Below are positions 55,611 to 64,000 of a stretch of 64,000 nt of DNA, piece by piece; position 1 is the stretch's first letter, and every line of letters begins with the position of its first letter. A program made the position numbers and the translations under genes. The stretch covers positions 124,001 to 188,000 of the forward strand of contig NZ_CP076643.1 of the NCBI RefSeq assembly GCF_019226825.1. Reading direction: 5' to 3'. Origin of the DNA: Vibrio ostreae. GTDB taxonomy: Bacteria; Pseudomonadota; Gammaproteobacteria; Enterobacterales; Vibrionaceae. The notes beneath the pieces are model-generated. The model saw only the letters and a list, made by a program, of their open reading frames with translations. It was not told the origin of the DNA and searched no databases.

Positions 55611-55685
55611 TGGCAGGTCTACCTGGATTCGAACCAGGGAATGGCGGCATCAAAAGCCGCTGCCTTACCGCTTGGCGATAGACCT
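55611..55685 (-). tRNA. tRNA-Gln(TTG), copy 2
   Basis: Identical to the gene at 54924. The spacer upstream also repeats the spacer seen next to copy 1 (CGACTTGGTATATCGAATCA). Confidence 0.96.
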
Positions 55686-55700
55686 ACAATCTACTGAATT

Positions 55701-55787
55701 TGGTGCGGAGGGAGGGACTTGAACCCTCACGTCCTAACGGACACTAGCACCTGAAGCTAGCGCGTCTACCAATTCCGCCACCACCGC
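55701..55787 (-). tRNA. tRNA-Leu(CAG), copy 2
   Basis: Identical to the gene at 55014. Confidence 0.97.
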
Positions 55788-55829
55788 AAATTCAGTATGT
55801 TGTCTGATAACCTCAGACAAGGTGTAAAA

Positions 55830-55904
55830 TGGCAGGTCTACCTGGATTCGAACCAGGGAATGGCGGCATCAAAAGCCGCTGCCTTACCGCTTGGCGATAG
55901 ACCT
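55830..55904 (-). tRNA. tRNA-Gln(TTG), copy 3
   Basis: Identical to the gene at 54924. Confidence 0.96.
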
Positions 55905-55935
55905 ACAGCGGATAACGTGTCGTTATCGCAAATTA

Positions 55936-56020
55936 TGGTGCGGAAGAAGAGACTTGAACTCTTACACCTTGCGGCGCCAGAACCTAAATCTGGTGCGTCT
56001 ACCAATTTCGCCACTTCCGC
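55936..56020 (-). tRNA. tRNA-Leu(TAG), copy 4
   Basis: Same variant as the gene at 55225 (altered T-arm). Anticodon TAG. Confidence 0.97.
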
Positions 56021-56046
56021 AAAACAGTTTCAGAATATCGGGATGA

Positions 56047-56131
56047 TGGTGCGGAAGGAGAGACTTGAACTCTCACACCTTACGGCGCCAGAACCTAAAT
56101 CTGGTGCGTCTACCAATTTCGCCACTTCCGC
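56047..56131 (-). tRNA. tRNA-Leu(TAG), copy 5
   Basis: Anticodon TAG. One base of the variable arm differs (CCTTACGG rather than CCTTGCGG on the plus strand). Confidence 0.97.
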
Positions 56132-56177
56132 GTCCCGGTATTCTAAGCCAATCAGCAAAATGATTAACTTGAATAAG

Positions 56178-56254
56178 TGGTGGCTACGACGGGATTCGAA
56201 CCTGTGACCCCATCATTATGAGTGATGTGCTCTAACCAGCTGAGCTACGTAGCC
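56178..56254 (-). tRNA. tRNA-Met(CAT), elongator, copy 2
   Basis: Identical to the gene at 55364. Confidence 0.96.
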
Positions 56255-56336
56255 AACAATTTTGAGCGAGAAACTATAATACAATCTCGCATTCAGTTCC
56301 AATGGTTTTTAAATCGCATTGAAATCTAAAGAATTA

Positions 56337-56411
56337 TGGCAGGTCTACCTGGATTCGAACCAGGGAATGGCGGCATCAAAAGCCGCTGCCTTACCGCTTG
56401 GCGATAGACCT
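56337..56411 (-). tRNA. tRNA-Gln(TTG), copy 4
   Basis: Identical to the gene at 54924. Confidence 0.96.
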
Positions 56412-56426
56412 ACAATCTACTGAATT

Positions 56427-56513
56427 TGGTGCGGAGGGAGGGACTTGAACCCTCACGTCCTAACGGACACTAGCACCTGAAGCTAGCGCGTCTACCAATT
56501 CCGCCACCACCGC
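56427..56513 (-). tRNA. tRNA-Leu(CAG), copy 3
   Basis: Identical to the gene at 55014. Confidence 0.97.
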
Positions 56514-56556
56514 AAATTCAGTATTCTGCCTGATAACCTCAGGCAAGGTGTAAAAA

Positions 56557-56631
56557 TGGCAGGTCTACCTGGATTCGAACCAGGGAATGGCGGCATCAAA
56601 AGCCGCTGCCTTACCGCTTGGCGATAGACCT
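56557..56631 (-). tRNA. tRNA-Gln(TTG), copy 5
   Basis: Same tRNA as at 54924; the base just before the 5' end differs (TGCAGG rather than TACA on the plus strand). Confidence 0.96.
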
Positions 56632-56661
56632 GCAGGCAATAACTTGCGTTATCTTAAATAA

Positions 56662-56746
56662 TGGTGCGGAAGGAGAGACTTGAACTCTCACACCTTGCGG
56701 CGCCAGAACCTAAATCTGGTGCGTCTACCAATTTCGCCACTTCCGC
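56662..56746 (-). tRNA. tRNA-Leu(TAG), copy 6
   Basis: Identical to the gene at 54790. Confidence 0.97.
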
Positions 56747-56799
56747 ATTATTTCCTAATTACTCTTACTTAATCAAGTTAAGCGAAAGCATTTAGGAAA

Positions 56800-56876
56800 T
56801 GGTGGCTACGACGGGATTCGAACCTGTGACCCCATCATTATGAGTGATGTGCTCTAACCAGCTGAGCTACGTAGCC
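56800..56876 (-). tRNA. tRNA-Met(CAT), elongator, copy 3
   Basis: Identical to the gene at 55364. It is the first gene of the tRNA transcript, so the array promoter should lie just beyond 56876. Confidence 0.96.
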
Positions 56877-57205
56877 AACAATTTTTCATTTTCGTTACTC
56901 GCTTCAAAGTTGCCTTATCGCTGAGAACGGAGCGCATTATGCGGATATGGCTCAGGAGCGTCAACAGTTTTTTTGAATAAATTCCCTGAAATTGACTGTT
57001 CGGGTTATTTTTAATCAAAGAGGCGTGTTTGTGATCAAAAAGCGCTAGTAAAACAACAGATTCATTACCTTTGACCTGAGCGAATTTCTCATATTTAACA
57101 GCCGTTAAAACAAAAAAGCCAACCGCTTGGTTGGCTTTTGTTCAACTGCCTGATTTTGCCTCAGGCGAGTTGAATGTTATTTAAACGGATAGGTCAACGC
57201 AGAGC
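56877..57205. other. intergenic region between the tRNA array and ychF
   Basis: Contains the ychF terminator and presumably the tRNA array promoter (minus strand, near 56900). I see no gene. Confidence 0.6.
57114..57139. terminator. ychF terminator
   Basis: An 11-bp perfect stem (57114-57124 with 57129-57139) and a 4-base loop, with A/T-rich flanks on both sides. Confidence 0.85.
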
Positions 57206-58297
57206 TTAAACGTTGAAGCGGAAGTGGATAACATCGCCATCTTTTACGATGTAGTCTTTACCTTCCAGACGCCATTTACCGGCTTCTTTGGCGCCACTTT
57301 CACCGTTGAATTCGATGTAGGCATCGTAACCCACAACTTCAGCACGGATGAAGCCGCGTTCGAAGTCGGTGTGGATCTTACCGGCAGCTTGCGGAGCCGT
57401 TGCGCCGACAGGGATAGTCCAGGCACGTACTTCTTTAACGCCGGCGGTAAAGTAAGTGTGCAGGTTCAGCAAATCGTAACCAGAACGGATAACCCGGTTC
57501 AGGCCCGGCTCTTCGATCCCCAGATCGGCCAGGAATTCATCACGCTCTTCTTCTTCCAACTCAGACAACTCAGATTCGATCGCGGCACAAACCGGAACCA
57601 CCACGTTGTTTTCTTTGGCGGCGAATTCACGTACAGCATCCAGGTACGGGTTATCTTCAAAACCGTCTTCCGCCACGTTAGCGATGTACATGGTCGGCTT
57701 CAGAGTCAGGAAGTTGAGGTAACCAACGGCTGCCAGCTCTTCTTTTGACAGTGTCACCGTGCGGGCAGAACCACCTTCAGTCAGTACTGGCAGCAGTTTT
57801 TCCAGTACGGTCAGCTCGAATTTTGCGTCTTTGTCGCCGCCTTTGGCACGTTTGGCCTGGCGCTGGATGGCACGCTCACAGCTGTCCAGGTCAGCCAGAG
57901 CCAGTTCCAGGTTGATCACTTCGATATCTTCAATCGGAGAGACTTTACCCGCAACGTGAACGATGTTTTCGTTCTCGAAGCAGCGTACAACGTGACCGAT
58001 TGCGTCAGTTTCACGGATGTTAGCCAGGAATTTGTTCCCCAGACCTTCACCTTTTGATGCACCTGCAACCAGGCCCGCGATGTCAACGAACTCCATCGTG
58101 GTTGGCAGAATACGCTCCGGGTTAACAATGTTTGCCAGTGCGTCTAGGCGCAAATCCGGTACCGGAACGACACCTGTGTTTGGTTCGATGGTACAAAACG
58201 GGAAGTTTGCCGCCTCGATACCTGCTTTTGTGAGTGCATTAAAAAGTGTTGATTTACCAACGTTTGGTAGACCAACGATGCCACATTTAAAACCCAT
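57206..58297 (-). CDS. ychF: YchF/Ola1-family ribosome-associated ATPase
   Basis: YchF is an Obg-like P-loop NTPase that prefers ATP and binds ribosomes. The 363-residue protein has G1 [15 protein letters not shown] (residues 8-22), G3 [20 protein letters not shown], and a C-terminal TGS domain (about residues 280-363, ending [10 protein letters not shown]). It follows pth by 11 bp and forms the conserved pth-ychF operon. Confidence 0.97.
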   Translation of the reverse strand: MGFKCGIVGLPNVGKSTLFNALTKAGIEAANFPFCTIEPNTGVVPVPDLRLDALANIVNPERILPTTMEFVDIAGLVAGASKGEGLGNKFLANIRETDAIGHVVRCFENENIVHVAGKVSPIEDIEVINLELALADLDSCERAIQRQAKRAKGGDKDAKFELTVLEKLLPVLTEGGSARTVTLSKEELAAVGYLNFLTLKPTMYIANVAEDGFEDNPYLDAVREFAAKENNVVVPVCAAIESELSELEEEERDEFLADLGIEEPGLNRVIRSGYDLLNLHTYFTAGVKEVRAWTIPVGATAPQAAGKIHTDFERGFIRAEVVGYDAYIEFNGESGAKEAGKWRLEGKDYIVKDGDVIHFRFNV

Positions 58298-58308
58298 GAC
58301 TGTAAACC

Positions 58309-58899
58309 TTATTCAGCTTTGAACGTGTGTAAGCGGTTTTGCGCTTTCGTTAGGCCATCTTTGATTAAGATGTCGAGACAGCGAACGGATTCGTCCACCG
58401 CTGCATCCAGACACTCCTGCTCTTTAGCCGGAGCTTTACCCAACACATAGCCTGCTACTTTATCTTTATGCCCGGGATGGCCGATGCCAATCCGCAGGCG
58501 GTAAAATTCTTTGTTATTACCCAGTTTACTGATGGTGTCTTTCAGGCCATTGTGACCGCCATGACCACCACCTTGTTTAAACTTAGCAATGCCCGGAGGA
58601 AGATCGAGCTCATCGTGCGCGATCATGATCTCTTCCGGCTTTATCTGGTAAAACTTGGCCAGTGCGGCCACGGCTTTACCGGATAAGTTCATAAAGGTCG
58701 TTGGGATCAGCAGACGCAGATCTTCGCCGTTGACGACGATTCGACCGGTTAAACCAAAGAATTTTGGTTCATTTTTGAGTACCACATTATGAATGCGCGC
58801 GAGTTCTTCGACCACCCATGCACCTGCATTGTGGCGTGTCCTGGCGTATTCTGGTCCCGGATTGGCCAGACCGACCAGTAATTTAATTGGTTGACTCAA
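58309..58899 (-). CDS. pth: peptidyl-tRNA hydrolase
   Basis: Pth releases tRNA from prematurely dropped peptidyl-tRNA. The 196-residue protein has [19 protein letters not shown] with the catalytic His23, the ANDEL-equivalent [11 protein letters not shown], and [12 protein letters not shown]. All catalytic elements are present. Upstream of ychF in one operon. Confidence 0.97.
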   Translation of the reverse strand: MSQPIKLLVGLANPGPEYARTRHNAGAWVVEELARIHNVVLKNEPKFFGLTGRIVVNGEDLRLLIPTTFMNLSGKAVAALAKFYQIKPEEIMIAHDELDLPPGIAKFKQGGGHGGHNGLKDTISKLGNNKEFYRLRIGIGHPGHKDKVAGYVLGKAPAKEQECLDAAVDESVRCLDILIKDGLTKAQNRLHTFKAE

Positions 58900-59100
58900 G
58901 GCTAGGATCCCTTCGGAAACAAAAAGCGCGGTATGATAGCACAGAAAAGCGCCGTGGGGCGATACTCTGCATTTTCGTGCGCGATGCGGGTAGATGACAT
59001 GATGAGTATCAACGAGACCAGGGGTATCAGTGCGATAATAATGGGTTGCTCACGAAATAAGCCGCGCCAGGCGTAAATCTCACACCGTCAGCAAACAAAA

Positions 59101-59126
59101 AGCGCCTCATCCGAAGATGAAGCGCT
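59101..59126 (-). terminator. prs terminator
   Basis: An 11-bp stem (59101-59111 with 59116-59126, one G-T pair) with a tetraloop (TTCG on the minus strand), then five T's on the minus strand. Confidence 0.85.
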
Positions 59127-59158
59127 CAATTTAGAAGAGATAATCTGAGCGAAGCTAC

Positions 59159-60103
59159 TTAGTTGAACATCGCTGAGATAGATTCTTCGTTGCTGATACG
59201 ACGAATCGCTTCAGCCAGCATGGTCGACAACGTCAGTTGAGTCACTTTACCGGTCGCAGCCATCTCTTTTGACAGAGTGATTGAGTCAGTGACGATCACT
59301 TGGTCAAGCACAGAGTTTTTGATGTTCTTAGCAGCATTGCCTGAGAACACCGCGTGAGTGGCGTAGGCAAATACACGTTTCGCACCGCGCTCTTTCAGCG
59401 CTTCTGCTGCTTTACACAGAGTGCCGCCGGTATCGATCATGTCATCAACGATAACACAGTCACGACCTTCAACGTCACCGATCAGGTTCATCACTTCAGA
59501 TACGTTAGCGCGTGGACGACGTTTGTCGACGATCGCGATATCGATATCGCCCAGAGCTTTTGCAGTAGCACGTGCACGTACTACGCCGCCCAGGTCAGGA
59601 GAAACGACTACCGGATCTTCCAGGCCGCGCACTTTCATATCTTCCAGCAGTACCGGTGTACCGAAGATGTTATCTACTGGTACATCGAAGAAGCCTTGGA
59701 TTTGCTCTGCATGCAGGTCGATGGTTAGCACGCGGTCAACGCCGACGTTAGAAAGGAAGTCTGCAACAACTTTTGCAGTAATTGGCACACGGGATGAACG
59801 CACGCGGCGATCTTGACGAGCATAACCAAAGTAAGGGATAACAGCAGTAATACGGCCTGCTGAAGCACGGCGCATTGCATCAATCATGACCACCAACTCC
59901 ATCAGGTTATCGTTGGTTGGTGCACAGGTTGATTGAATGATGAATACGTCGCTACCACGAACATTTTCGTTGATTTGTACTGCGACTTCGCCGTCAGAGA
60001 AACGGGATACAGTTGCATCACCAAGGGAAATGTAGAGACGTTCAGCAATACGTTGGGCTAGTTCAGGTGTGGCGTTACCAGCAAATAGCTTCATATCAGG
60101 CAC
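59159..60103 (-). CDS. prs: ribose-phosphate pyrophosphokinase (PRPP synthase)
   Basis: Prs makes PRPP from ribose 5-phosphate and ATP, the precursor for the PurN/PurM pathway and for Upp in this window. The 314-residue protein (GTG start as in E. coli, [19 protein letters not shown]) has the [21 protein letters not shown] motif and the PRPP-binding loop [14 protein letters not shown]. Full length. ispE lies 29 bp upstream and may be cotranscribed. Confidence 0.97.
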   Translation of the reverse strand: MPDMKLFAGNATPELAQRIAERLYISLGDATVSRFSDGEVAVQINENVRGSDVFIIQSTCAPTNDNLMELVVMIDAMRRASAGRITAVIPYFGYARQDRRVRSSRVPITAKVVADFLSNVGVDRVLTIDLHAEQIQGFFDVPVDNIFGTPVLLEDMKVRGLEDPVVVSPDLGGVVRARATAKALGDIDIAIVDKRRPRANVSEVMNLIGDVEGRDCVIVDDMIDTGGTLCKAAEALKERGAKRVFAYATHAVFSGNAAKNIKNSVLDQVIVTDSITLSKEMAATGKVTQLTLSTMLAEAIRRISNEESISAMFN

Positions 60104-60132
60104 GGTGGAAACCTCAGGGTTGCGTCCAGTTT

Positions 60133-61020
60133 TTAAATAGGTTGGGTGTAGGCCAATTGGTAATCAGCCAGCGTCTCTTTCAGCGGTGAAACATTGCGCC
60201 CATAGGCAATAAACGCAGAGACGTTGTCAGGTAATTTGGCAAGGACAGCTTCCGCTTCTTTCTTGCTCAAAAACTCAGCAAAAACGCAAGATCCCGTCCC
60301 AGTCAATCTTGACGGCGCGTATTGTAGCAGCCAAGAAAGTTGCTTATCAACCTCTGGGTAAAGCATTCGGACAATTTTTTCGCAATCGTTTTCGTAACCA
60401 GTGTCAACCAGCGTTGCCAGATCACGCTTGGGGGTGTCGCGCGTCAGATGCGGATGAGTGAAAATATCCTTGGTGGCTATGCTCACATTCGGGCGAACCA
60501 CCAGGTACCATTTTTGCTCAGGTTCCACCGCGACTAACTGTTCACCCACGCCTTCGGCAAAGGCGGAAAAACCGCGTACAAACACTGGTACATCTGCGCC
60601 GAGCGCTAAACCAATCTCAGCCAGTTGTTCATCACTCAGGCCGGTTTGCCATAAAAAATTCAGTGCCACCAACACGGTGGCGGCATTCGACGATCCTCCG
60701 CCGATCCCGCCGCCCATCGGCAGAACTTTGTTGAGTTCTATCTCAGCACCTAACGAACAACCGGTTGCTTGCTGCAGGGCCGTAGCCGCTTTCCAGATCA
60801 GGTTATCTGTGGTGGCCACGCCCGGCAAAAGCGGCGAAAGATCTATCTGACCACTGTTATTGGCTCGAATAGCCAGGGTGTCACCATGGTCGAGAAACTG
60901 GAAAAGAGTTTGCAGTTCGTGATAACCGTCCGCGCGGCGGCCGGTGATGTACAAAAACAAATTCAGTTTAGCCGGTGACGGCCAATGGGTGGTTTGATCA
61001 ACAATCGGGCCTTGGATCAT
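60133..61020 (-). CDS. ispE: 4-diphosphocytidyl-2-C-methyl-D-erythritol kinase
   Basis: IspE phosphorylates CDP-ME in the MEP isoprenoid pathway. I place the start at 61020, where ATGA overlaps the lolB stop and implies translational coupling. An in-frame ATG at 61035 is possible. The 295-residue GHMP kinase has [13 protein letters not shown], the ATP-binding [14 protein letters not shown], and [11 protein letters not shown] near the C-terminus. Confidence 0.95.
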   Translation of the reverse strand: MIQGPIVDQTTHWPSPAKLNLFLYITGRRADGYHELQTLFQFLDHGDTLAIRANNSGQIDLSPLLPGVATTDNLIWKAATALQQATGCSLGAEIELNKVLPMGGGIGGGSSNAATVLVALNFLWQTGLSDEQLAEIGLALGADVPVFVRGFSAFAEGVGEQLVAVEPEQKWYLVVRPNVSIATKDIFTHPHLTRDTPKRDLATLVDTGYENDCEKIVRMLYPEVDKQLSWLLQYAPSRLTGTGSCVFAEFLSKKEAEAVLAKLPDNVSAFIAYGRNVSPLKETLADYQLAYTQPI

Positions 61021-61631
61021 GGGGTCAGAGTCCATTTAGATACCACCAGATTAATCGCGGTCTGGCGTTGGGTCAGTTTCAGTTTGTCCGGCAGAGGCAG
61101 GGCAGTGCTTTGCCACGGATATTCGCGGTAGCGGGCATAATCGACATGCCAGCTGCGATTACCGGCGGTTTTGTCCAGACTCTGCAGGGTGTTATTGCTG
61201 TTGAGCTGGTACTGATCGGCCTGAGACGGTAAGCCGAGGATCCAGTCCTGGAGCAGGTTGATCGGAATATCAAGTCCGGTCAGTTGCCAGATCAGTTGCT
61301 CTGCATTATCGGCAGTGTAGACCTGATCATCATAGGTTTCGACCCGAGCACCCTGGGCAGAAATGGTCAGGTTGAGAATCGTCTGGCCAAGAAAGTTGGT
61401 CAGGCGCAGCTGACTGCTGTCGGCCTTTTTCTGCCATTGGAAATTAAATGATTCGCGTTGTTCCGGAGAGATATAGCCCATTTTTCCGGACAGACGGAAT
61501 TGCGAAATATTAGCCAATCTGGCCTGGTGTGACTGCCATTGCACTTCACTTACCGGTTCAGGGGCCATGCTACAGCCAGCCAGAATCAGTAAAAGGGCAA
61601 AGATCAGGTAAATACGTGGCTTAAAAGTCAT
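61017..61631 (-). CDS. lolB: LolB, outer-membrane lipoprotein receptor
   Basis: LolB receives lipoproteins from LolA at the outer membrane. I place the start at 61631 ([20 protein letters not shown], lipobox Cys20), because the upstream extension to 61709 would put a charged segment before the signal. The 204-residue protein has the LolB-type beta-fold ([23 protein letters not shown], by range) and ends WTLTP. It overlaps ispE and is divergent from hemA, the usual order lolB-ispE-prs. Confidence 0.94.
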   Translation of the reverse strand: MTFKPRIYLIFALLLILAGCSMAPEPVSEVQWQSHQARLANISQFRLSGKMGYISPEQRESFNFQWQKKADSSQLRLTNFLGQTILNLTISAQGARVETYDDQVYTADNAEQLIWQLTGLDIPINLLQDWILGLPSQADQYQLNSNNTLQSLDKTAGNRSWHVDYARYREYPWQSTALPLPDKLKLTQRQTAINLVVSKWTLTP

Positions 61632-61805
61632 GATTTGCTCGTTATTTATCCAGTCTGTGTAAGGGAAGCGCTTCACTATACCATTGAAATCACGCTGTCG
61701 GGAAAACAAATCCCGGTGACTCTTTTAACATGACCCTTTCAATAAACGGGCCCATCAAGTAAAATTCGGCGCCTAGTCCATTTCATATCAGAGAACCCTC
61801 GATAG

Positions 61806-63066
61806 ATGTCCTTGCTTGCTATTGGTATCAATCACAATACGGCTTCGGTTGAATTGCGAGAAAAAAGTTGCTTTTGGTCCAGACAAATTGTCTGAGGCTC
61901 TGGGGCAACTGTCGGACAGCGCCTATGTGCATGGCAGTGTTATTCTGTCGACCTGTAACCGCACCGAAATCTATTGCGATGTGAAATCGTCGAGCAAGAA
62001 TAAACTGATCGAGTGGCTGTCTCAGTTTCATCAGGTTAACCCTGAAGATCTCAAACCCAGCCTTTATGTACATGAAGAGCAGGCCGCGATTCGTCACCTG
62101 ATGCGGGTGTCGTGTGGTCTCGACTCTCTGGTGCTGGGTGAGCCGCAAATTCTCGGGCAGGTGAAGCAGGCTTATGCCGACTCGCGTGAAGAGCGGGCGG
62201 TAGACCCGTCACTGGAAAAGTTATTCCAAAAGGCGTTTTCTGTTGCCAAACGTGTACGTACTGAAACCGAAATCGGCGGCAGTGCCGTTTCGGTTGCGTA
62301 TGCGGCGTGTACGCTGGCAAAACATATTTTTGAATCACTTTCTGATGCGACCGTCATGCTGGTCGGTGCCGGTGAAACCATTGAGCTGGTGGCCAAGCAT
62401 CTCGCCAGTCACAACTGTAAACGCATTATTGTTGCGAACCGAACTCGCGAACGGGCCATGACTCTGGCTGAGCAGTTTGAGGGTGAGGTTATCGCCCTGA
62501 ATGAAATCCCTGAGCATCTCGCCGCGGCGGACATCGTCATCAGTTCGACCGCCAGCCCGCTGCCTATTATTGGCAAAGGGATGGTGGAGACTGCGCTGAA
62601 AGCGCGCCGTTATCAGCCGATGTTGCTGGTCGATATTGCGGTCCCGCGCGATATTGAGGCTCAGGTCGGCGATCTCAATGACGCCTATCTCTACTCAGTG
62701 GATGATTTGCAGTCTATCGTCGATAGTAATATAGAGCAGCGCAAGGTTGAGGCGATTCAGGCTGAGGCGATCGTCAGTGAAGAGAGCGCGGCCTTTATGT
62801 CGTGGATGCGCTCGTTGCAGGCGGTCGACAGTATTCGTGATTACCGGAAAGCGGCGAATGAAATTCGTGAGGATCTGCTGAGTAAAAGTTTGCAGGCCTT
62901 GGCGGCTGGTGGCGATCCGGAGAAACTGCTGACTGAATTGAGCAACAAACTGACCAATAAACTGATCCACACCCCAACGCGTGCAATGCAGGCTGCGGCC
63001 GAGCAGGGCGAACCGGGTAAACTGGCGGTAATCAGAGAAAGTCTGGGTCTTGATGACCCGCAATAA
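61806..63066 (+). pseudogene. hemA: hemA, glutamyl-tRNA reductase, with a +1 frameshift near the 5' end
   Basis: HemA reduces glutamyl-tRNA to glutamate-1-semialdehyde, the first committed step of haem synthesis. The true start is 61806 ([20 protein letters not shown]), but an A6 run at 61861-61866 shifts the frame after residue 20 and stops it within 12 codons. With five A's the frame continues [15 protein letters not shown] into a normal 419-residue protein: catalytic Cys in [30 protein letters not shown], and an NADPH domain with [17 protein letters not shown]. The gene is normally required for haem, so a sequencing error is most likely. Confidence 0.93.
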
Positions 63067-63098
63067 TTTATCACTCCTTATTCATTAAAGAAGAAACT

Positions 63099-64000
63099 AT
63101 GAAAGCGTCGATTTTAGTTAAGCTTGAATCCCTGGTAGAGCGTTACGAAGAAGTCCAGCATCTGCTCGGCGATCCAGCGGTGATTGGTGATCAGGACAAG
63201 TTCCGTGCTCTGTCAAAAGAGTACTCTCAGCTTGAAGAGATCACCAAGTGTTTCCAGGCTTATCAGCAGGCGCAAGATGACTTGGTGGCCGCCGAAGAGA
63301 TGGCCAGAGAAGATGACGCAGAAATGCGTGAAATGGCACAGGAAGAGATCAAAGAATCGAAAGCGGCGATTGAGCGTCTCAGCGATGAGCTGCAAATCCT
63401 GCTGCTGCCAAAAGATCCTAACGATGACCGCAACTGCTTCCTGGAGATTCGTGCCGGAGCGGGCGGTGATGAAGCGGGCATTTTTGCCGGTGATCTGTTC
63501 CGTATGTACAGTAAATACGCAGAAAAGCGTGGCTGGCGTATCGAAGTGATGTCATCCAACGAAGCGGAACACGGCGGTTACAAAGAGATGATTGCCCGGG
63601 TCAGCGGTGATGGCGCCTACGGCGTGCTGAAATTTGAATCCGGCGGTCACCGCGTGCAGCGTGTACCGGCGACGGAATCTCAGGGGCGTGTGCATACCTC
63701 GGCATGTACGGTTGCGGTCATGGCGGAAGTGCCAGAAGCGGAAATCCCGGAAATTCGTACTGCGGATCTGAAAATCGACACCTTCCGCTCATCGGGCGCG
63801 GGTGGTCAGCACGTCAACACCACGGATTCTGCGATCCGGATTACCCACTTACCAACCGGTATCGTGGTTGAATGTCAGGACGAACGTTCTCAGCATAAAA
63901 ACAAAGCCAAAGCGATGTCAGTGCTGGCTGCGCGTATTGCCCAGGCCGAAGAAGCGAAACGTGCCGCGGAAATTTCGGATACCCGTCGTAACCTGCTGGG
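63099..64000 (+). CDS. prfA: peptide chain release factor 1 (3' end outside the window)
   Basis: RF1 terminates translation at UAA and UAG. The visible 300 residues start [20 protein letters not shown], 32 bp after hemA, as in the conserved hemA-prfA(-prmC) operon. They include the GGQ motif that triggers peptide release ([15 protein letters not shown], about residue 232), with the tRNA-mimic domain before it. The stop-codon recognition PxT motif is present as PATESQG (about residue 188), which identifies RF1 rather than RF2. The C-terminus lies beyond the right edge. Confidence 0.97.
   Translation, partial: MKASILVKLESLVERYEEVQHLLGDPAVIGDQDKFRALSKEYSQLEEITKCFQAYQQAQDDLVAAEEMAREDDAEMREMAQEEIKESKAAIERLSDELQILLLPKDPNDDRNCFLEIRAGAGGDEAGIFAGDLFRMYSKYAEKRGWRIEVMSSNEAEHGGYKEMIARVSGDGAYGVLKFESGGHRVQRVPATESQGRVHTSACTVAVMAEVPEAEIPEIRTADLKIDTFRSSGAGGQHVNTTDSAIRITHLPTGIVVECQDERSQHKNKAKAMSVLAARIAQAEEAKRAAEISDTRRNLL

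Noticed and set aside
55797..56207. 136-codon frame over tRNA genes
   Set aside because: Same reason: the repeated peptide pattern arises from repeated tRNA-Leu genes.

Overview
The window is a chromosomal segment of a Vibrio, possibly from the V. fluvialis/furnissii neighbourhood; species is not certain from sequence alone. Gene order closely follows the V. cholerae chromosome-1 block that runs from mltD/gloB through copA, gltX, ompA and the first polar-flagellar cluster (flgT to flaC) to a large tRNA array and ychF-pth-prs-ispE-lolB-hemA-prfA. Vibrio-specific markers are FlgO/FlgP/FlgT, CheV-CheR next to flgB, sigma-54 and sigma-28 flagellar promoters, and integron-type attC sites.

Layout. 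(1) 0-15 kb: conserved housekeeping genes: a Yip1-family membrane protein, mltD, gloB, yafS-like methyltransferase, rnhA/dnaQ, a membrane-anchored TIGR03503-like protein, fadE with a FadR-type operator, gmhA, yafJ, purMN with a PurR-type box, upp, rluF, smrA. (2) 15.3-16.4 kb: a candidate small RNA under an FNR-like box, then tRNA-Pro followed by three 123-bp tandem repeats, each carrying a copy of the tRNA 3' end and a terminator. (3) 16.4-23.7 kb: TraB-family protein, a DUF411-copA copper operon with a CueR-type promoter, gltX, ompA. (4) 23.8-33.8 kb: accessory, AT-richer DNA: an orphan AP2-like protein, a 1.25-kb stretch without a clear gene, mqo, GST/LysR, a cysteine hydrolase with a GlxA-type regulator, then three small genes separated by attC-like sites (a cassette cluster with no integrase in view), ending at tRNA-Arg(CCT). 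(5) 33.9-54.5 kb: the flagellar cluster flgT, flgOP, flgMN, flgA, cheV, cheR, flgBCDEFGHIJ, flgKL, flaA, flaC. (6) 54.8-56.9 kb: 17 tRNA genes (6 Leu-TAG, 3 Leu-CAG, 5 Gln-TTG, 3 Met-CAT), all on the minus strand. (7) 57.2-64 kb: ychF, pth, prs, ispE, lolB, hemA, prfA (cut by the window edge).

How it works together. Flagellar transcription can be read directly: sigma-54 (-24/-12) elements precede flgO, flgB, flgF, flgK and, in a variant form, flaA. Sigma-28 elements precede flgM and flaC. This matches the Vibrio class III/IV hierarchy, in which FlgM, chaperoned by FlgN, restrains sigma-28 until the hook-basal body is finished.

A quality warning matters for every reader. Six reading frames (mltD, the TIGR03503-like gene, mqo, the glxA-type regulator, flgT 5' end, hemA) are each broken or displaced by exactly one base, always inside a homopolymer run. 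One is hemA, normally needed for heme synthesis. Sequencing or assembly error is the most likely cause, so these genes should not be called dead without resequencing.
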